Below are positions 43,683 to 51,549 of a stretch of DNA of 64,000 nt, one piece after another. The stretch is taken from contig JACPHN010000192.1 of NCBI GenBank assembly GCA_016188575.1, positions 3,735 through 67,734 of the forward strand, read 5' to 3'. Source of the stretch: Candidatus Schekmanbacteria bacterium. Lineage in GTDB: Bacteria; CSSED10-310; JACPHN01. The number at the start of each line of letters is the position of its first letter. Within the stretch, counting starts at the first letter, position 1. A program made the position numbers and the translations under genes. Under the pieces are notes generated by a model that was not told the DNA's origin, did not search any database, and worked only from the letters and a program-made list of their open reading frames with translations.

Positions 43683-45947
43683 CTAGTCTCGTCCCTGGGT
43701 GGAGCGCGCCGCCGGATCGGCATCGTCGAGTGCCTCGCGCAGCGCATAGAGGAGCGCCAACCCCGGTCCGTGGAGCTCGGGGCCGGTGGCGTACAGGTAG
43801 CCAGGATCGCGGTTGGCCAGCGCGCGCAGTGAGAAGAACGCCGCCTTGCGGATCTCCGGTCGGGCGTCGCCAAGAGCCGAAAGCAGCACTTCGGCAGTGA
43901 CACTGTCGTCGTCCCGCGGCCCGAGCTCCGCGAGCGCTCCAATGGCGCGCACACGCACGGCGGTGTCCTCGTTCTCGTCGGCGGCCACGCGGTGCAGGAG
44001 CGGCAGGGCAGCCTCGCTGCGGGTGCCGCCGAGCGCCTCCACCACGGCAGAGCGCATGCGCCAGTCCGAGGACTCCAGTTGCGCCGCCAAAACCTCGGTG
44101 GCGTCGGGCTCCGGCAGGCTCCCCAGCGCCAGACACGCCCAACGCCTGACCTCCGGTTCGTCATCCTTGAGTCGCCCCAGGACCGCGGTGCGCACCCCCC
44201 GGGGCCGCATGCGGTGTAGCGCCTTGAGCGCGGCAATGCGCAACACGTCCACCGGCGAGTCGAGCAGCTTGAGCAGCGCGGGCAGAGCGCGGAGATCCGC
44301 GAGCTTCGCCACCCCCTCCGCGGCGCTGCATGCGCTCCACACGTCGCGGTCCTCCATGGCCATGAGCAGCGGTTCCACGGCCGTTTCGTCGCCATAGTCG
44401 CCGAGCAGCACGGCCGCCGCCTTACGCACTCGCGGCTCCTCGTCGGTGAGCGCCAGCGCAAAATGACGAACGGCGCGCGCACCTTCCAGCTCGCCCAGCG
44501 CCAGCAACGAGCGCCTCCGCACCTCGCCATCGTCGTCGCGAATCCCCTTGACCAGCAGTGGCGCGGCGTCTGCGGTGCCGAGGCCGCCCATGACGCTGAC
44601 CAGATTGCGGCGTAGACGCGGTTCCGAGCTCGGATAGAGAGCGGCGAGCCGCGCCAGCAGCTCGTCACCGCCGATCCGTTGCAGGCTCCTCACCGCCGCG
44701 GCCTGAACGTCGGGATACGGGTCCGACAAGAGATTCAACAGCGTCTCCCTGGCGAAAGCGTCGCGGAGCTCGCCCAGGGCACGTGCGCACGTGGCACGCA
44801 CGTGCCCGTTGGGGTCCGCCAGGCCGGCCCGCAGGACTTCGCGGGGGGCGCGAGGCCCGAGTCCGGCGAGGACGAGGGCGACGGCCTGGCGTTCGCGTTC
44901 GTCTCCGCCCTGCATTTTCTCGAGGATCGTGGGGAACGCCGCATCGCCCATGGCGATCAGAGCCGCGACTGCCGGCACCTGCACCTCTTCGTCGGTGATC
45001 AGCTCCAGGAGCAGCGGGATGGCCTTGGCAGCAGGAACCACGCGCAGGAGCAAGAGCGCTCCCAGGCGCACGCGTTCGTCCAGACTATCCAGCGCGGCCA
45101 TCGCGGCGTTTGCGAGCTGCGTGGCGGCGGGGTGTAGCGCCGCAAACCTCGGCACGGCGTCGCGATCGAGCTCCGACAGCGCGAAGGCGTGTTGCAATCC
45201 GTCGTGGAGGCGGCCGAGAGCCCCGATCGCGACCTGCTCCGTCGCCGCGTCTCGTGACGCCACCAGGTCCAGAAGCGGGCCGATCGCATTGGGGTCGCCG
45301 ATCTCCGCGAGCGCGTCGACGATGGGCTTGCGCAGCGCGCGATCGGAAAGGAGCCCGAGCAGCACCGGCACCGCCCTCGGATCGCGGATCTTGCCAAGGC
45401 TGATGACGGCGGTGAAGCGCGTCCAGAGCTCGGCAGTCCGAGCGATCTCCAGCAGCGGCAAGACCGCGCGCGCATCTTGAATCTTCCCCAGAGCTTCCAC
45501 GGCCGCGGCGCGAACGTTGTCGTCTTCGTCCTTGAGAAGCTGCACGAGGCGGGGGACGGCCGCGCCGTCGCCGATTTCGCCGAGAATGTCGGTCACGAAC
45601 TTGCGCACGTCAGGGTCCGGGTCCGTGCTACTGCCCAGGAGGTACGGCAGCGCCGAGGAGCCAAATCGCGTCAGCGCCTCGACCGCGGCGTTGCGCATGC
45701 CGGCGTTGTCGCCGGCGCGCAACGCGTCGATGAGGCGGGGCGCCACCACGTCGGCACCGAGAAGCACCAGCGACTCGACCGCGGTCTTGCGCACTCGCCA
45801 GTCGACATCGCCGAGCACGCCGATGAGCTGAACTACCCCCTTGTTGCCCCACCGCTGCGCGATCTCCTGCACTGCGAGGCGACGGCGTTCCTCGTCTTCG
45901 TGACCGAGCTCGTGAAGCAGGTCGGAAAAGGTGGGTTCTCGCAGCAT
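43683..45947 (-). CDS. HEAT-repeat protein of the chemosensory operon
   Basis: A 754-residue protein built almost wholly of some 22 HEAT/PBS-lyase-type repeats (pattern D..VR..A..ALG.I.D..A...L), for example DEDDNVRAAAVEALGKIQDA, DPNGHVRATCARALGELRDA, DREVWSA-like units and DARPEIRKAAFFSLRALANR. It has no signal peptide, membrane segment or methylation helix, so it is not an MCP. It sits between cheW and cheR with gaps of 3 and 2 nt. By position it may replace or organise the input side of the pathway; this is inference. Confidence 0.82.
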   Translation of the reverse strand: MLREPTFSDLLHELGHEDEERRRLAVQEIAQRWGNKGVVQLIGVLGDVDWRVRKTAVESLVLLGADVVAPRLIDALRAGDNAGMRNAAVEALTRFGSSALPYLLGSSTDPDPDVRKFVTDILGEIGDGAAVPRLVQLLKDEDDNVRAAAVEALGKIQDARAVLPLLEIARTAELWTRFTAVISLGKIRDPRAVPVLLGLLSDRALRKPIVDALAEIGDPNAIGPLLDLVASRDAATEQVAIGALGRLHDGLQHAFALSELDRDAVPRFAALHPAATQLANAAMAALDSLDERVRLGALLLLRVVPAAKAIPLLLELITDEEVQVPAVAALIAMGDAAFPTILEKMQGGDERERQAVALVLAGLGPRAPREVLRAGLADPNGHVRATCARALGELRDAFARETLLNLLSDPYPDVQAAAVRSLQRIGGDELLARLAALYPSSEPRLRRNLVSVMGGLGTADAAPLLVKGIRDDDGEVRRRSLLALGELEGARAVRHFALALTDEEPRVRKAAAVLLGDYGDETAVEPLLMAMEDRDVWSACSAAEGVAKLADLRALPALLKLLDSPVDVLRIAALKALHRMRPRGVRTAVLGRLKDDEPEVRRWACLALGSLPEPDATEVLAAQLESSDWRMRSAVVEALGGTRSEAALPLLHRVAADENEDTAVRVRAIGALAELGPRDDDSVTAEVLLSALGDARPEIRKAAFFSLRALANRDPGYLYATGPELHGPGLALLYALREALDDADPAARSTQGRD

Positions 45948-45950
45948 GGC

Positions 45951-46448
45951 TCACTCCACCGGCAGCAGCGTGGTCAGGTTGAGAAGCGAAACGATTTCGT
46001 CCGATTTCATCCGCACGATACCGGAAAGAAAGCTCCCGGTCGCCGCTGGCAGCGTGGCCGGGGGAGGCTCGACTGCCGCGAGGTCGAGCCGAGTCACGGC
46101 GATGACGCTGTCCACGACCAGTCCCACGGGTTCTTCGTCCGGTCGGACGACGATCACCCGGGTCATCTTGTCCGGCGAGCGCGGCGGCATGTTCATGCGG
46201 CGGCGCAGGTCGACGATGGGAACGATGCGGCCGCGGGCGCTGGTGATGCCCAGGTAAAAGCTCGGGGAGCGGGGCACAAAGGTGATGGCCGGCATCATCG
46301 TGATCTCGTCCAGACTGAGGATTTCCAGACCGTAGAGGCGGCCCTCGAGCGCGAACAGGACGACGTTGGCAGCTTCCAGGCGCGCAGCGACTCCCGACGG
46401 CGCCGCGTGGGTCAGCGCCAGACCGGTAGATGGTGCCTCGCGGTTCAT
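45951..46448 (-). CDS. cheW: CheW-like coupling protein
   Basis: A 165-residue CheW: after a 25-residue lead comes the beta fold VVLFALEGRLYGLEILSLDE, FVPRSPSFYLGITSARGRIV, PIVDLRRRM and VIVVRPDEEPVGLVVDSVIA. It links CheA to its input partner. The ATG overlaps the cheA stop (ATGA). It is the only CheW in the window besides the CheW-like domain at the end of CheA. Confidence 0.92.
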   Translation of the reverse strand: MNREAPSTGLALTHAAPSGVAARLEAANVVLFALEGRLYGLEILSLDEITMMPAITFVPRSPSFYLGITSARGRIVPIVDLRRRMNMPPRSPDKMTRVIVVRPDEEPVGLVVDSVIAVTRLDLAAVEPPPATLPAATGSFLSGIVRMKSDEIVSLLNLTTLLPVE

Positions 46449-48628
46449 GATCGTCGTGCTTCCTTTGCGGAATCCTGTCCCGCGGTCACCTCCGCCACAA
46501 TGGCGCGTATGTCCAGCACGAGCACGGTTTGAAAGTTGCCGAGCTCTGCCGCGCCCGCGACTCCGGGGGTCGGCGCGAGCCGCCGTCCGAGGCCCTTGAT
46601 AACGATCTCTCGTTGACCGACGAGCTCGTCGACGAGCAGCCCGAGCCACTGGGCGGCGGAACGTACGATCACGACGAACCGCGGCACACCCGGCACGTCG
46701 CCGTTCAGGCACAAAACCCGCGCGAGCCTGACCAAGGGCAAGGTGCGATCCCGCAATAGCAAGACCTCCTGCCCCTCCACCAGCCGCACCCTGTCTGCCA
46801 GCACCCGCTGGTTCTCGACGATATTGGTCAGCGGCAGGGCGAAAACCTCCCCGGCGGCGCGCACGAGCAAGACGGAGATGATCGCCAGACTGCTCGGCAG
46901 CGTCAGGGTCAGGCGCGTGCCGCGGCCGACCTCGGTGTCGATGTCGATCATCCCGTTCAGCTCGGCAATCCGGTTGCGCACCACGTCCATGCCGACGCCG
47001 CGACCGGAAAGCTCCGAGACCGCCGCGGCCGTCGAGAAGCCCGGCTGAAAGATGAGCGCCAGAACCTCCTTTTTGCTCGCCGGTATCTCGCCCGCCACGA
47101 TCCCTTTTTCCAGGGCCTTTGCCCAGACCTTGTGGGGATCGATTCCCTTGCCGTCGTCCTCGATCGCGATCTCGACGCTGTTCCCACGCTGTGCGGCGCG
47201 GATGTGGACCTCGCCGATGGGGCTCTTGCCTTCCATGATGCGCTCGTTGGGGGTCTCGATGCCGTGATCGACGGCGTTGCGAACGATGTGCACCATCGGA
47301 TCGAGTAGCTCTTCGACGATCATCTTGTCGATCTCGGTGGCGCCCCCGTCCACGAACAGGTCGACCTCCTTGTCTGTCGATCGCGAGGCCTGACGGACGA
47401 TGCGGTGGAGCTTGCTGAAAACGGTGTCCAGTGGCACCATGCGCACGCCAAGGACGTCCGTCTGAAGCTGAATCAGGCGCCGTTCAAGCTGCCGCGAGGC
47501 GCGATGCAGCGCGTCGGCCAGCGAAAAGTTGGTGCGCTCGGCGCGAAAGCGCGCCGCCAGGCTCGCCAGCTCCGCCTTGGACAGCATCAGCTCGCCCACA
47601 CTGTTCATCAGGCGATCGATCCGTTCCACGTCGACGCGTACGGTCTTGCCAACCGCGGCGTCGGCGCGGCGCCGTTCCGCCTCTGCGGGCGAGGCGGGCT
47701 CGGCCACTTCCGCCGCGCGCACCGGCGGCGCCACTTCCCACCCGGGTCGCGCCACGACTTCCGGCCTCGCCGCGCGCATCTCCGGCCCTTCGTCGAGCTC
47801 CAGCGCCAGCGGTCCGAGCTCGTCCGCCGCCTCCCCGGGACGCTCCGCCGGCGCCGCGACTGCAGCTCGCGGGGGCGCTGCGCTCGACCGGGACTGCACC
47901 GAGGTGAGCCGCGCTCGGTAGGCCGCAAACCGGCTTTCGAGCTCCCCAAGATCCAGTCGCGAGGCTACCAGGAGATTGAACTGAATCACATTGTCGGGGC
48001 CGGAGTCCAGGCTCGGCATCGTCGTGATGACCTCTCCGAACTCCCCGAACGCCTCGTTGATCGCCGCCAAGTCCTCGTCAAACGTGTCAAAGCTGAACGT
48101 GACGTTCAGCATGGCGATGTGCGCGCCGCGGTTGATGTTGTCGGCCAACCGGTGCTCCTCATACTCGGTCAAGACGTCGAGCACCTCGTTGCTCAGGTCG
48201 AGCTGCGCCAGCACGCTCTTTTGATCGTGCTCCTGTTTCTGCGCGAGGAGTGCCTGAATGCGCGCGCGAAACGGTACCAGGTCCGGCTCGGGATTGTCCG
48301 AGGGCATGGCGGCGTTCAGCACGAGCGCATTCAGCACGTCGAGGCTATCGAAGAGCAAGTCGAGCAGGTCGCGGCTGATGGCCAGCCGCCCCAGACGCGT
48401 CTGGTCCAGCAGGTTCTCGAGCTCGTGGCTGAGGTTGGCGATGATCTGGTAGCCGAGCATTCCCGCGAGGCCCTTCAGGGAGTGCATCACGCGGAAGATG
48501 GTGTTGACCAGGTCAGGTTTGATGAGATTCTGTTCCTCGGCGCTCTCGATCTCGGCCAGGTTGCGGCTCAGCTCATCGATCATCTCCTCTGCTTCCGCGA
48601 GGAATTCGGAACGAGAATCCTGTCCCAT
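46445..48628 (-). CDS. cheA: CheA-type histidine kinase
   Basis: A 727-residue CheA. The HPt domain has His49 in FRVMHSLKGLAGMLGY. A second alpha/beta region (about 150-250), a Pro/Ala/Glu-rich linker, and a dimerisation helix pair (VERIDRLMNSVGELMLSKAE) follow. The ATPase domain has HIVRNAVDHGIETP, IEDDGKGIDPHKV and GRGVGMDVVRNRI. The C-terminus is a CheW-like domain (GEVFALPLTNIVENQRV). All catalytic motifs are intact. It should phosphorylate the CheY-like protein coded 5 nt upstream and perhaps CheB. Confidence 0.94.
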   Translation of the reverse strand: MGQDSRSEFLAEAEEMIDELSRNLAEIESAEEQNLIKPDLVNTIFRVMHSLKGLAGMLGYQIIANLSHELENLLDQTRLGRLAISRDLLDLLFDSLDVLNALVLNAAMPSDNPEPDLVPFRARIQALLAQKQEHDQKSVLAQLDLSNEVLDVLTEYEEHRLADNINRGAHIAMLNVTFSFDTFDEDLAAINEAFGEFGEVITTMPSLDSGPDNVIQFNLLVASRLDLGELESRFAAYRARLTSVQSRSSAAPPRAAVAAPAERPGEAADELGPLALELDEGPEMRAARPEVVARPGWEVAPPVRAAEVAEPASPAEAERRRADAAVGKTVRVDVERIDRLMNSVGELMLSKAELASLAARFRAERTNFSLADALHRASRQLERRLIQLQTDVLGVRMVPLDTVFSKLHRIVRQASRSTDKEVDLFVDGGATEIDKMIVEELLDPMVHIVRNAVDHGIETPNERIMEGKSPIGEVHIRAAQRGNSVEIAIEDDGKGIDPHKVWAKALEKGIVAGEIPASKKEVLALIFQPGFSTAAAVSELSGRGVGMDVVRNRIAELNGMIDIDTEVGRGTRLTLTLPSSLAIISVLLVRAAGEVFALPLTNIVENQRVLADRVRLVEGQEVLLLRDRTLPLVRLARVLCLNGDVPGVPRFVVIVRSAAQWLGLLVDELVGQREIVIKGLGRRLAPTPGVAGAAELGNFQTVLVLDIRAIVAEVTAGQDSAKEARRS

Positions 48629-48633
48629 CGACG

Positions 48634-49014
48634 TCAGTTGGCCTCACTTAGCCCCAGCAGCGGACACAAAACAGCGCGCAGGGTTCGCGGATCGAAGGGC
48701 TTGGTCACGTACTGGCGGGCGCCGAGCTCGAGAGCCCGGTCGCGGTCGCGCGCCGCGCTTTCCGAGGAAACGATGACGATGGGGATGTGCCGGTACCGCT
48801 CGTTGCGGCTCATGAACGCCACGACTTCGAGCCCGTTGATATCGGGCATGTTAATGTCCGTGAGCACCAGATCGAATGCTTCGGTCGGCAGCACGCGCAG
48901 CGCCTCGAACCCCGAAGACGCCTCCACGATGCGGAGATCTCCGAGGTCCTGAAGCGCGCTCGCGATGATCGACCTCGTCGCACTCGAGTCGTCAACCAAC
49001 AAGATCGACTTCAA
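48634..49014 (-). CDS. CheY-like single-domain response regulator
   Basis: A 126-residue receiver: acidic pair Asp8/Asp9 (ILLVDDSSATR), phospho-Asp53 (DLVLTDINMPDINGLEVV), Ser83-region (PIVIVSSESA) and Lys105 (YVTKPFDPRTL). There is no output domain. It overlaps the transglutaminase-like gene by 4 nt and is followed by cheA, its likely kinase. Whether it acts on a flagellar motor, on pili or on another target cannot be told; no motility genes are in the window. Confidence 0.92.
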   Translation of the reverse strand: MKSILLVDDSSATRSIIASALQDLGDLRIVEASSGFEALRVLPTEAFDLVLTDINMPDINGLEVVAFMSRNERYRHIPIVIVSSESAARDRDRALELGARQYVTKPFDPRTLRAVLCPLLGLSEAN

Positions 49015-50195
49015 GTCTCTCTCTCCTTCTCTGGTTGCGGTGAGCGCAGCAGAATGTCGCGCACTTCGCCGCGGCCAACGACGAGGTCCTTGACGACCAG
49101 CCAGCGATTGTGCAGGCGCAATCCCAGGCGCACTGGTCCCGGTTGGGCGATACCGAGCTCAATTGCACCTTCGCTACTCACCGATCTCTCCCAGCCGCTG
49201 CCATCTGGCAGCACAACGACGGCGACCGTCCCCGCGGGGAGTCGGTCGGAGCGCCCATCGAGCCTGACTCGCACGACGGAGCCGTACTGCAGGCGCGACA
49301 TCCGCCGCCCCAGCAGGGACTGCCGCGGCCACGGCTCCATATCCACAACATAGGACCGATCCCGAGTCGCTCGCAAGAACAGACCGGTGCGCGCCCACTC
49401 GACGAGCCGCGCCGGCGCCTCGGGCCACGCCGGGACGGAATCTTCGTCGCTCCTGGCCGGCGGCTGGTCTTCAGTGGTGAGGACGACGTGGTAGGCGTCG
49501 ACGAAGTCCCGGGAAACCAGGGGATCGCTCATGAGCCAGCCGAGCTCGGGGTAGCGCACCTCGAGCCACCGGTGCAGGCGAATCTCGGGATTGGCACCCG
49601 GCTCGTCGCGCGGCACGATCAAGAAACCCCGCACCCGTCGCGCGTCCAGACCGAATTCCTTGAGCAGCGCCACCGCGAGATTCGACTGCCCGACGCAACT
49701 GGCGACCCGCTCGCGGAGCGCGTCCTCCGGCTGGGCGTGGCGGGATAGCGGCTCGTACGCGACCTCGTCGCGGACCCAGCTCAGCACACTGCGAACCGCC
49801 TGATACGTTGCGGCCAGCGACTGGCCACGGCGCTTCCCTTGCCATGCCAGCAGTGCGGCGAGCTCCGCAGGGCGGCGCGGGTGCGAAATCGTCGCGCCCG
49901 CCGCTTCCAGCGCCGCGAGCACGCGCGCGTCGACGCGCGAGCGATCGGTAACCGGTTTCAAGGACACCGCTACCGTCAGCAGCGCGACGCCCGCGCGCTC
50001 CGCGCCCGCCGTCACAACGCCCTGGGTGAATCCGGCGCGCTCGATCCGCGGTATTCGCGCCGCCAAGTCCGCGCTCCGCAGCTCGTATACTGCCGTCTGC
50101 GAGCCCGCTCGGATTTCGGTCGCTGCCCCTGCCACCGCGGCGAATCCGAGCGCCGCTAGCGCCGCCGCGACTGCCAGGGAACGCGCCCCAATCAC
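49011..50195 (-). CDS. Exported transglutaminase-like protein
   Basis: A 394-residue protein with signal peptide (SLAVAAALAALGFAAVAGAA). The central part has the transglutaminase-like/Cys-protease core: WVRDEVAYEPLSRHAQPEDA, ERVASCVGQSNLAVALLKEF with the catalytic Cys, and IRLHRWLEVRYPELGWLMSD with His and Asp. The C-terminal ~120 residues are a beta domain. It should act in the periplasm on proteins or peptidoglycan peptides. It shares 4 nt with the CheY gene, so it may belong to the envelope side of the signalling operon. Confidence 0.78.
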   Translation of the reverse strand: MIGARSLAVAAALAALGFAAVAGAATEIRAGSQTAVYELRSADLAARIPRIERAGFTQGVVTAGAERAGVALLTVAVSLKPVTDRSRVDARVLAALEAAGATISHPRRPAELAALLAWQGKRRGQSLAATYQAVRSVLSWVRDEVAYEPLSRHAQPEDALRERVASCVGQSNLAVALLKEFGLDARRVRGFLIVPRDEPGANPEIRLHRWLEVRYPELGWLMSDPLVSRDFVDAYHVVLTTEDQPPARSDEDSVPAWPEAPARLVEWARTGLFLRATRDRSYVVDMEPWPRQSLLGRRMSRLQYGSVVRVRLDGRSDRLPAGTVAVVVLPDGSGWERSVSSEGAIELGIAQPGPVRLGLRLHNRWLVVKDLVVGRGEVRDILLRSPQPEKERET

Positions 50196-50204
50196 CGCGA
50201 CCCC

Positions 50205-50930
50205 CTAGCGCCCGTACTCCAGGCGCTCGATCAGGAAAGGATGAATACCCGACTTGCGCATCATCTCCTGCGTCTTGCCCACAGCGTACGGCTGCCGATA
50301 CAGCCTGATCAGCGACTGCTCCTCGTCGAAGACCGCAAAGCACGAGTCGGGGATGCCGTCGCGCGGCTGGCCAACACTGCCGACGTTGACCAGGTACCGC
50401 ACTTCCGGCTCCATCGTCACTTCGCCGGCATGCAGGCGGCACGTGGTCTCCGACTCGAAGCTCAGCATGAGCGGCTGGTGTGAGTGGCCAATGAAACAGA
50501 CCTGCTGATCAAAATAGGCAAGCTGAAACATGGCGTCACTCGGGGTGACCACGTAGTGCCACATGTGGGGTTGGAACGGCGTCGAATGAACGAAAATCGC
50601 CGAATCGCGCTCACACGTGAGCGGCAAGTCGCGCAGAAAGTTGAAGTTCTCCTTGCTGAGCTGGGAGCGCGTCCAGAACAACGCCTCGCGGGCGTACGGA
50701 TTGAAGTAGGCGATGTCCATCTGACCGACGGTCGCACAGTCGTGGTTTCCCATGAGCACCGCATCACAGCGCTCGCGCACGAGGTCGACGCATTCATTGG
50801 GGCTCGGCCCGTAGCCGACGATGTCGCCGAGGCAGACCAGATAGCCGCAGTCAAGGTCGTCCAGCGCCGTGTACACTGACCGCAGCGCCTCGAGATTGCC
50901 GTGGATATCCGAGATAATGCCGATCTTCAC
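50205..50930 (-). CDS. Metallophosphoesterase (YfcE/MPE class)
   Basis: A 241-residue calcineurin-like phosphoesterase with all dimetal motifs: IISDIHGNLEAL, LGDIVGYGP, MGNHDCA, FVHSTPF and FIGHSHQP. Full-length members hydrolyse phosphodiesters or phosphoproteins. The substrate is unknown. It overlaps nusB by 4 nt and is followed after 9 nt by the transglutaminase-like gene. Confidence 0.88.
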   Translation of the reverse strand: MKIGIISDIHGNLEALRSVYTALDDLDCGYLVCLGDIVGYGPSPNECVDLVRERCDAVLMGNHDCATVGQMDIAYFNPYAREALFWTRSQLSKENFNFLRDLPLTCERDSAIFVHSTPFQPHMWHYVVTPSDAMFQLAYFDQQVCFIGHSHQPLMLSFESETTCRLHAGEVTMEPEVRYLVNVGSVGQPRDGIPDSCFAVFDEEQSLIRLYRQPYAVGKTQEMMRKSGIHPFLIERLEYGR

Positions 50931-51367
50931 ATCGTTTCCCCGACTTTGGCGGTGTCCGCGCGCAGCACCTTGCGAACGGCGTCGAGCACCCCGTTGATGA
51001 ACGGCCCGGTCTTCGGGCCGCCATACTTCTTCCCGAGCTCGACGGCCTCGTCGATGCTGACCGCGTCCGGGACCTCGGCGACGTAGCAGATCTCGTAGAG
51101 CGCCAGGCGCAAGAGATTGCGGTCAACGATACTCATGCGGTCCGTCTCCCAATGCGCGGACGCACGGCGAATCAATGCGTCGAGCTCGCAAAGATGGCCC
51201 GCCGTACCGCGAACCAGCGCTTCGGTGTAGTTTCGCACCGCGTCGGGCAGCGCAGCCTCACTGAAGTACGAGCGCATCCGTGACGCCAGCGCCGATAGCT
51301 CGCCCCACTGGTCGAGCAAGTAAAGGAGCTTCAATGCCTCTTCGCGGGCTTGGGTTCGCGGGTGCAT
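50927..51367 (-). CDS. nusB: Transcription antitermination factor NusB
   Basis: A 146-residue all-helical NusB, which binds boxA RNA with S10 in rRNA antitermination. Family signatures are REEALKLLYLLDQWG, DRNLLRLALYEICYVAEVPD and VSIDEAVELGKKYGGPKTGP, FINGVLDAV. It is the first gene of the long minus-strand run. The 5' end overlaps, in antisense, the upstream part of the frame of the divergent kinase-like gene, so both promoters lie in 51368-51550. Confidence 0.93.
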   Translation of the reverse strand: MHPRTQAREEALKLLYLLDQWGELSALASRMRSYFSEAALPDAVRNYTEALVRGTAGHLCELDALIRRASAHWETDRMSIVDRNLLRLALYEICYVAEVPDAVSIDEAVELGKKYGGPKTGPFINGVLDAVRKVLRADTAKVGETM

Positions 51368-51549
51368 GCTGGTTGCCGGAGCGGGGACTGGGTGACATGC
51401 GGATCGTCGGACAGCGAGCTGCCAATTCTACGGTTTCGCGCGCCGATCTGTCAAGAACGCGCCCGCAAAGGCTGTTCGCGACTTGCGTGGCGCGCGGTTG
51501 CGCGCGCCCGCGCCAGGCTCTTGAAGCAGCTACCCGGAGCGGTGCTACG

